64,000 nt of DNA from Hymenobacter edaphi (GTDB lineage Bacteria; Bacteroidota; Bacteroidia; Cytophagales; Hymenobacteraceae): positions 1 through 64,000 of the forward strand of contig NZ_QHKM01000015.1 in assembly GCF_003258365.1 (NCBI RefSeq), in the 5' to 3' direction. The notes beneath the pieces were generated by a model. It was not told where the DNA came from, searched no databases, and was given only the letters and a program-made list of their open reading frames with translations. This document shows positions 58,709 to 64,000 of this stretch, one piece after another. Every line of letters starts with the position of its first letter. The stretch's first letter is position 1. Position numbers and translations under genes: made by a program.

Positions 58709-60058
58709 TTAGGCCTGCTCCACCGACAGCAGCGGCTCGGGGTGCTCGGCCTGCGCCACTTCCTGCGGGGTGTGCTTGTGGCGGAACAGCACGACGAAGA
58801 GCACGGCAATAACCAGCGCGTAAGCGGCAAAGGCCAGCCAGATGCCGTGCCAGTCCTTGGTCACGCCGTCGGCGGCGGTGAAGTACCGCTCGATGACGAT
58901 ACCGCTGATGGAGCTGCCGAGCACGGCGCCGAAGCCGTTGGTCATCATCATGAACAGGCCCTGGGCCGAGGCGCGGATGCTGGGGGCCGTCTGCGTTTCC
59001 ACGAATAGGGAGCCGGAGATGTTGAAGAAGTCGAAGGCCATGCCGTAGACGATGCAGGAGAGGATGATCATCCACAGGCCCGATTGCAGGTCACCAAAGG
59101 CGAACAGGCCGAAGCGTAGCACCCAGGCAATCATGCTGAAGAACATCACTTGCTTGATACCGAAGCGGCGCAGGAAGAAGGGAATGGCCAGGATGAACAG
59201 CGTCTCGGAAATCTGCGAGATGGACATGATGATGGCCGGATATTTCGCAGCCAAGCCGCTGAGGGTGCTCAGGGGGCTAGATGCTAAATCAGCTAAAAGC
59301 TGTGACCAAGATTCAGTCTGGATTGGAGTTACAGTCTTGCTAGCGTCGTGCAGGAAGGTGTCGCCGTAGGCGTTGGTGAGCTGCAGGGCCGCGCCGAGCA
59401 GCAGGGCAAACAGGAAGAAGGTGAGCATCTTCGTGTCGCGCAGCAGGGCGAAGGACTTCAAACCCAGCACGTCGACCAGTGAGCGGCTCGGCGTATCGCG
59501 CGCGGTGGGCGGGCACTTGGGCAAGGTGAACGAGTATAAGCCCAGCAGGATAGCCGCTCCGGCGGCTACGTAGAACTGCCCGGACGATTTTTCCAGGCCC
59601 AGCAAACTCACCGTCCACATGGCCACAACGAAACCAACGGTGCCCCACACGCGAATGGGCGGGTAGTCCTTGACCACGTCGAGGCCCTCGCGCTTGAGCA
59701 CCGAGTACGACACGGCAATGCTCAGGGCCAGCGTGGGCATGTAGAAAATCATGTTCAGCAGCATCACCCAGAACATGGTGCCGGGGTCCGTCACCAAGGG
59801 CACGGTGCAGAGCACGATGCCGCCCAGGATGTGCAGGGCCCCGTAGAGCTTTTCGGCATTCACCCACTTATCGGCCACGATGCCCATCAGCGAGGGCATG
59901 AAGATGGACGCAATGCCCATGGTGGAGAAGATGGCCCCGAACTGCGCCCCCGACCACTGCTTGGTCTGAAACCAGTACGCGCCGATGGTTATCAGCCACG
60001 AGCCCCAGATGAAAAACTGAAGGAAGCTCAGGATGGTAAGACGCAGCTTAGTACTCAT
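58709..60058 (-). CDS. MFS transporter, nucleoside:proton symporter-like
   Basis: 449 residues, about 12 transmembrane helices. The N-terminus 'KLRLTILSFLQFFIWGSWLITIGAYWF' and 'PSLMGIVADKWVNAEKLYG' resemble NupG/XapB nucleoside permeases. A periplasmic or loop segment around residues 238-262 is encoded by a noticeably AT-richer DNA patch (about 59270-59345). Substrate by similarity only; tdk nearby fits nucleoside uptake. Confidence 0.85.
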   Translation of the reverse strand: MSTKLRLTILSFLQFFIWGSWLITIGAYWFQTKQWSGAQFGAIFSTMGIASIFMPSLMGIVADKWVNAEKLYGALHILGGIVLCTVPLVTDPGTMFWVMLLNMIFYMPTLALSIAVSYSVLKREGLDVVKDYPPIRVWGTVGFVVAMWTVSLLGLEKSSGQFYVAAGAAILLGLYSFTLPKCPPTARDTPSRSLVDVLGLKSFALLRDTKMLTFFLFALLLGAALQLTNAYGDTFLHDASKTVTPIQTESWSQLLADLASSPLSTLSGLAAKYPAIIMSISQISETLFILAIPFFLRRFGIKQVMFFSMIAWVLRFGLFAFGDLQSGLWMIILSCIVYGMAFDFFNISGSLFVETQTAPSIRASAQGLFMMMTNGFGAVLGSSISGIVIERYFTAADGVTKDWHGIWLAFAAYALVIAVLFVVLFRHKHTPQEVAQAEHPEPLLSVEQA

Positions 60059-60098
60059 GCAAGTGGGAGGGAAAGGGGGAAGGGAACGGTTTAGCCCC

Positions 60099-60126
60099 TA
60101 AAGATACAAGAAATCCGTGGTGGCAA
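60099..60126 (-). promoter_or_regulatory. Candidate promoter of the permease gene (TTG -17- TATCTTTA)
   Basis: On the minus strand TATCTTTA (60106-60099; one mismatch to TAnnTTTG) with TTG at 60126-60124. About 40 nt before the ATG at 60058. Confidence 0.5.
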
Positions 60127-60156
60127 ACACCGCCCGGCCGCGGCCCCGAAGCACAC

Positions 60157-60192
60157 AAAAAAGCCCCGCACGGCGTCGTGCGGGGCTTTTGT
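60157..60192 (-). terminator. Terminator of the superoxide dismutase gene
   Basis: Perfect 14-bp stem (60159-60172 with 60177-60190), 4-nt loop, A6 on the left. U-run on the minus strand. Confidence 0.9.
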
Positions 60193-60210
60193 AAGCGGGC
60201 AGGACCAGGA

Positions 60211-60825
60211 TTAGGCGCCCTGCGCGGCTGCGAAGCGGCGGTTCACCTCGTCCCAGTTGATCAGGTTGTAGAAGGCCTGAATGTAGTCGGGGCGGCGGTT
60301 CTGGTAGTGCAGGTAGTAGGCGTGCTCCCACACGTCGAGGCCCAGCAGGGGGGTGCCTTTGCAGCCGGAGTCGGGCATCAGCGGGTTGTCCTGGTTGGGG
60401 GTGGAGCAGATCTGCAGGTTGCCGTCCGACATCTTGCACAGCCAGGCCCAGCCCGAGCCGAAGCGCGTGGTAGCGGCTTTGGTGAATTCCTCCTTGAACT
60501 TGTCGTAGCCCCCGAAGGTATTCTGGATGGCTTCGGCCACGGCGCCGGTGGGCTCCCCGCCGCCGTTGGGCGAGAGGATGGTCCAGAACAGCGAGTGGTT
60601 CCAGTGGCCGCCGCCGTTGTTGCGCACGGCGGCCGGAGCCGCGGCAATGCTGTGCATGATTTCTTCCAGCGACTTGCCTTCCAGGTCGGTGCCGGCAATG
60701 GCGTTGTTGAGGTTGGTCACATACGCCTGGTGGTGCTTGGTGTGGTGGATTTCCATCGTCTTCGCGTCGATGTGGGGCTCCAGGGCGTCGTAGGCGTAAG
60801 GCAGGGCTGGCAGTTCGAAGGCCAT
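60211..60825 (-). CDS. Superoxide dismutase, Fe/Mn family
   Basis: 204 residues. Metal ligands H27, H78 (in '[11 protein letters not shown]'), D165 and H169 (in '[14 protein letters not shown]'). Cytoplasmic, no signal peptide. Metal specificity is not certain; the '[11 protein letters not shown]' environment fits Mn or cambialistic enzymes. Confidence 0.95.
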   Translation of the reverse strand: MAFELPALPYAYDALEPHIDAKTMEIHHTKHHQAYVTNLNNAIAGTDLEGKSLEEIMHSIAAAPAAVRNNGGGHWNHSLFWTILSPNGGGEPTGAVAEAIQNTFGGYDKFKEEFTKAATTRFGSGWAWLCKMSDGNLQICSTPNQDNPLMPDSGCKGTPLLGLDVWEHAYYLHYQNRRPDYIQAFYNLINWDEVNRRFAAAQGA

Positions 60826-60967
60826 AGTGTGAGGGGGTGAGGAGGGTGATAAGATGAGTGGAGGGCCCGCCGGACCACCGGTATTGGTCCGTGGGGGGTA
60901 CGCGGGCCCGCCGAGATGCTAACCGGCGAAGCCCGGCGCGGGTTACAAAATAATCCTACGCCGGCGC

Positions 60968-60996
60968 CAAAAGTAGCTATTTCCGCCGCTCGGCAA
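60968..60996 (-). promoter_or_regulatory. Promoter of the superoxide dismutase gene (TTG -18- TACTTTTG)
   Basis: On the minus strand a perfect -7 box TACTTTTG (60975-60968) with a TTG (60996-60994) 18 nt upstream, overlapping the 3' end of tadA. Leader of about 135 nt. Confidence 0.6.
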
Positions 60997-61438
60997 AGAA
61001 GCGCTGCAGCAGCGCGGCGCATTCGGCGGCCAGCACGCCCTGCACCACCTGGCAGCGCGGGTGCAGCAGCTGGCCGTGGCGGGAGTAGCCCACCTTGGGC
61101 TCGGGCGTGCCGTACACCACCCGCGGCACCTGGGCCCAGGCCGCGGCCCCGGCGCACATCACGCAGGGCTCCACCGTCACGTACAGGGTGCAGTCGTGCA
61201 GGTACTTGTTGCCGACGAAGTTGGCCGCCGCCGTCAGGGCCAGCATTTCGGCGTGGGCCGTCACGTCGCGCAGCTGCTCGGTCTGGTTGTGCCCCCGCCC
61301 GATGATCTGGCCCGTGGCCGTGAAGGCTACCACCGCGCCAATGGGAATTTCGCCCAGGGCGTAGGCCCGCTCGGCCTCGCGCAGGGCCTGGCGCATGAGG
61401 TGTTCGTGCTGGGCCAAAGATGAAGTTGACGGTTTCAC
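60977..61438 (-). CDS. tadA: tRNA(adenine34) deaminase TadA-like
   Basis: 153 residues. Zinc deaminase motif H62-A-E64 and P91-C92-V-M-C95; 'GEIPIGAVV' and 'GRGHNQ' are typical of TadA, which converts A34 to inosine in tRNA-Arg(ACG). The frame opens at a GTG (61438); an internal ATG at 61396 (Met15) is an alternative. Some homologues deaminate guanine instead. Confidence 0.9.
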   Translation of the reverse strand: MKPSTSSLAQHEHLMRQALREAERAYALGEIPIGAVVAFTATGQIIGRGHNQTEQLRDVTAHAEMLALTAAANFVGNKYLHDCTLYVTVEPCVMCAGAAAWAQVPRVVYGTPEPKVGYSRHGQLLHPRCQVVQGVLAAECAALLQRFFAERRK

Positions 61439-61575
61439 GGCAGGCAGTTGGGGCCGGCAAAGGTAAGCAGCATTGCCCCCGACGGCAGGGCGGCGCGCAG
61501 CGGGGCCGGCTGCCTGCGGTGAAAGGCCCGGGCCGATGTCCTGCCGCGCAGGAGCCGGCAGGGCGGCTTAAACGA

Positions 61576-61607
61576 GTGGGGCCACGACTCCAAAGTCGTG
61601 GCCCCAC
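61576..61607. terminator. Perfect palindrome between tadA and the M1 gene
   Basis: 14-bp perfect stem (61576-61589 with 61594-61607), loop CCAA, no U-run. Probably ends M1 transcripts, weak by sequence. Confidence 0.55.
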
Positions 61608-61624
61608 GGCGCAATTGTCTACCC

Positions 61625-61660
61625 AATCCGGGCAATCCGACGAATCCGTCGAATCCGTGG
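61625..61660. repeat. Single-arm nonamer tandem repeat downstream of the M1 gene
   Basis: Four tandem 9-mers, AATCCGGGC, AATCCGACG, AATCCGTCG, AATCCGTGG, ending directly at the stop codon of the M1 gene (61661-61663). It has the build of one arm of the gap palindromes, but no paired arm is visible nearby. Confidence 0.75.
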
Positions 61661-64000
61661 TCAGACCTTCTTCTCCTCCGGAATCTTCACGTTGTCGTCC
61701 GGGTTGCGGTCGATGAGCTTGTTGAAGGGGTCGATGCCCACGCGCTCGGGCTTGCTGGGCACGGTCAGCTCGATGCGGTTGCGGCCGGGCTGCAGGCGGC
61801 GCTTCTGCACCAGCAGCGGCACGTCGTGCCACTTGCCGGCCTGGTCCTTCTGGCGGCCCATCACGCCCACGTCGACGAAGTCCCGGGTTTTGGCAGCCGT
61901 TTCGTTGCCCAGCGAGTCGGCGTAGAACTTCTTGGTATCCACGGTGAACTGCACGCGGTACTGGCCGTTGGGCAGCTTGCGGTAAGACGCCGAATCAACC
62001 TTGTTCTCGTAGAGCGTAATCTTCTCGAACATGTCCGTCACCAGGTACTGCAGCGAATCGGGCGTGTGCTTGCGCAGGTAGCCGATAAACTCCACCGAGT
62101 TGGTGAACGGCGGGCGCTGAAAGGCCACCTGCTGGCGGTACTCCCGGATGGCGTCGTTGACGGCGGCCTCGCCGATGTAGTCCTGCAGGGCGTACATCAC
62201 CAGGGAGCCTTTGCGGTAGTGGATGTAGGGCTGGTTTTCGACCAGGTACAGCGGCACCTCCTTCTTCTGCTCGAAGCCGCGGCCGGAGAGGTAGCTGTCC
62301 AGCTCGTAGCGCAGAAACTTCTTCATCTTCTCCGCCCCGTAGAGGCGCTTCATCACCATCAGGGCCCCGTACTGGCTCAGGGTTTCGGCCATCAGGGTCG
62401 AGCCCTGCACGTTGCCGCCGATGATCTGGTGGGCAAACCACTGGTGGGCCACCTCGTGGGCCGTCACGTAAAGCGGGTAGTCGATGTCCTTGGGGTCGGT
62501 CGAGTCCACGTCGGCCACGAAGCCGATGCTTTCGGAGAAGGGAATCGTGTTCGGGAAGGACTGCGCGAAGGACGAGTAGCCCGGAAACTCCAGGATGCGC
62601 ACCTGCCGGTGCTGGTAGGGCCCGAAGTGCGTGGTGTAGTACTGCAGGCCTTCCTTCACGCCCCGCACCATGCGCTTGAGGTTGTACTCGTGGCCGGGGT
62701 GGTAGTAGATTTCAATCGGCACGTTGTTCCACCGGTCCTTGTACACCTGGTAGCGGGCCGAGAGGAAGGAGTAGAAGTTCAGGATGGGCGCGTCCATCTT
62801 GTAGTGGAAGTAGCGGCGCCCGTCCTTGGTCCATTCCTTCTGCAGGTAGCCCGGGGCAATGGCCACCTGATCGGGCGCGGTGCTGACGGTGGTTTCGAAG
62901 CGAATCCAGTCGGCGTCGTTGCTGATGTAGGTGTTCATGCGCGCCAGCGAGTCAGTCACCGCGGCCATGCGCGGCTTGGGCTTCAGGCCCTGCTCCTTGC
63001 GGGTGTCGTCCTCGCCCAACTCCCAGTCGGCCTGGTAGCCGATGTGGGGCAGCAGCTGGGAGTTGACGAAAGTGCCGTTGTAGACGATGCTGCTGTTGGA
63101 GCCGCTGTTGCGGAAGCCGGGGTTGGTGTAGCTCAGGTCGAAGTTCAGCTGCACCGAGTCGCCGGGCTGCAGGGGCTGCTGCAGGCGCAGGATGCGGTAA
63201 TCGGCGTCGCCGATCTGGTCGTGCAGCACCTGCTGGGCGGGGCGGCCCAGGGCCAGCTGCTTCACTTCGGCCTCCGAGGCGCCCATCAGGTGCACCGAGT
63301 CGATGGCCTGCCGGGTGCGGTTGACCAGCCAGTAGGCGCCCCGGAAGCGCACGTCGCGCTCCGCGGGGAAGATGTCCACGTTCACGTTGACGGCCGAAAT
63401 GCGCGGCTGGGCGGCTTTTTCGTAGCGCTTGTACTTGCGCTCAAACGCGGCGGCCAGCTCGTCGTCCTCGTCGGAGGTGCGGTACTGGTTCAGCACGTTG
63501 GTGTTGTAGTAGATGTAGCCGCCCAGGCCCACGAAGGCCAGCAGCGCCGCGCCGGCCACCGCCGCCAGCGCCGGCGAGAAGCCGAAGCGGGCCTGCTGCC
63601 AGCGCCACGAGAAGCGCGTTTCGGTGCCGCGGGGCCACAGCAGCGCCGAGGCCAGGGCCAGCAGCACCGCGAAGGCGCTCCAGTAGAGCTTGAAGGCGAA
63701 GAACGGCCAGACGAAGTGCCCGTAGCCGTTCATGGCCGAGTAGAGTACTGCCGGGTTGGCGTTGAAAGCCAGTAGGTTGTGCTCGATGCCCAGCGTGCCC
63801 TTGAAGATGTTCAGGGCGTAGTACAGGATCATGATGAAGTGACCCATGAACTTGTTGTTGGCCAGCACCTGAATCAGCATGGCCAGCACGCACATCATCA
63901 GCATGCCGATGAGGCGGAAGCCGAACAGCTCCTTCACGTACACGTCCAGCTCGTAGTGGAAGTAGCCCTTGAACGTCTGCAGCAGCAGCCCGCAGAGCAT
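61661..64000 (-). CDS. M1-family aminopeptidase with N-terminal membrane domain (5' end outside window)
   Basis: 779 residues visible; the N-terminus lies beyond 64000. The visible start is membrane-embedded ('FRLIGMLMMCVLAMLIQVL', 'AVAGAALLAFVGLGGYIYY'), i.e. the end of an ABC-2-permease-like domain. The M1 gluzincin domain follows with the zinc motif HEVAHQW (DNA 62439-62459) and the downstream Glu in 'AETLSQYGALM'. The C-terminal part is beta-rich. This permease/aminopeptidase fusion is known in Bacteroidota; the peptide substrate is unknown. Partial at the window edge only. Confidence 0.9.
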   Translation of the reverse strand: MLCGLLLQTFKGYFHYELDVYVKELFGFRLIGMLMMCVLAMLIQVLANNKFMGHFIMILYYALNIFKGTLGIEHNLLAFNANPAVLYSAMNGYGHFVWPFFAFKLYWSAFAVLLALASALLWPRGTETRFSWRWQQARFGFSPALAAVAGAALLAFVGLGGYIYYNTNVLNQYRTSDEDDELAAAFERKYKRYEKAAQPRISAVNVNVDIFPAERDVRFRGAYWLVNRTRQAIDSVHLMGASEAEVKQLALGRPAQQVLHDQIGDADYRILRLQQPLQPGDSVQLNFDLSYTNPGFRNSGSNSSIVYNGTFVNSQLLPHIGYQADWELGEDDTRKEQGLKPKPRMAAVTDSLARMNTYISNDADWIRFETTVSTAPDQVAIAPGYLQKEWTKDGRRYFHYKMDAPILNFYSFLSARYQVYKDRWNNVPIEIYYHPGHEYNLKRMVRGVKEGLQYYTTHFGPYQHRQVRILEFPGYSSFAQSFPNTIPFSESIGFVADVDSTDPKDIDYPLYVTAHEVAHQWFAHQIIGGNVQGSTLMAETLSQYGALMVMKRLYGAEKMKKFLRYELDSYLSGRGFEQKKEVPLYLVENQPYIHYRKGSLVMYALQDYIGEAAVNDAIREYRQQVAFQRPPFTNSVEFIGYLRKHTPDSLQYLVTDMFEKITLYENKVDSASYRKLPNGQYRVQFTVDTKKFYADSLGNETAAKTRDFVDVGVMGRQKDQAGKWHDVPLLVQKRRLQPGRNRIELTVPSKPERVGIDPFNKLIDRNPDDNVKIPEEKKV

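Overview
The window looks like a chromosome segment of a GC-rich Bacteroidota, most likely Hymenobacteraceae (Hymenobacter or a close relative). The evidence is: type IX secretion components (PorU, PorV, PorZ) together with cargo carrying C-terminal sorting domains; the purH-mreB-mreC-mreD-mrdA-rodA gene order; promoter -7 boxes of the Bacteroidota type TAnnTTTG; and the general protein content. I found no tRNA or rRNA gene, phage, transposase, CRISPR array or plasmid function. The content is mostly housekeeping and envelope biology.

Layout. 1-265: structured intergenic DNA ending in a bidirectional terminator. 266-6766 (minus): porU, porV and a catalytically dead M16-peptidase homologue in one operon. 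6895-8283 (minus): phosphatidylserine synthase and a metallo-beta-lactamase-fold hydrolase. 8384-14509 (plus): a DAO-type FAD oxidoreductase, a large outer-membrane propeller/barrel protein and a beta-helix T9SS cargo. 14776-19761 (plus): cytochrome c maturation genes ccmB, ccmC, a ccmD-like gene, ccmE (Cys-type) and ccmF. 20081-24016 (minus): two tandem paralogous T9SS cargo proteins. 24151-27721 (plus): a DUF2520 Rossmann protein, adrenodoxin-type ferredoxin, IscX, KdsC, cold-shock protein and a UbiA-family prenyltransferase. 27726-31277: a small T9SS cargo and two tandem POTRA-less Omp85 barrels.

31610-35550 holds a glycosyltransferase, a NodS-like methyltransferase, a PIG-L deacetylase and an acyl-CoA dehydrogenase, which look like an uncharacterised small-molecule or glycolipid tailoring set. 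35743-43828 is purH and the elongasome genes mreBCD, mrdA and rodA. 43852-44110 is an array of about 41-bp tandem repeats, followed by two translationally coupled GT-C-like membrane proteins (to 47130). 47282-49025 holds a lineage-specific hypothetical protein and a second [2Fe-2S] ferredoxin. 49264-53103 (minus) is tdk-porZ-recO. 53234-55437 holds three successive FKBP-type prolyl isomerases. 55574-61438 holds nrnA, ndk, an AAA ATPase, a nucleoside-permease-like transporter, superoxide dismutase and tadA. 61661-64000 is the 3' part of an M1 aminopeptidase fused to a membrane domain and cut by the window edge.

The most unusual signal is not a gene. Seven gaps between co-directional genes are filled by imperfect inverted repeats whose arms are themselves tandem arrays of a very short unit (7, 8, 9-10 or 7+8 bp). 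The unit differs at each locus, pairing between arms is retained, and most arms run right up to, or into, the flanking stop and start codons (ccmB/ccmC, ccmD-like/ccmE, ccmE/ccmF, fdx/iscX, iscX/kdsC, mreB/mreC, porZ/recO). An eighth, single-armed nonamer version lies downstream of the M1 gene. Two other gaps (mreD/mrdA, mrdA/rodA) carry conventional REP-like palindromes, one with perfect 40-bp arms. Several start codons were moved downstream of the longest reading frame on the basis of promoter boxes, signal peptides or family N-termini; these choices are explained per gene.
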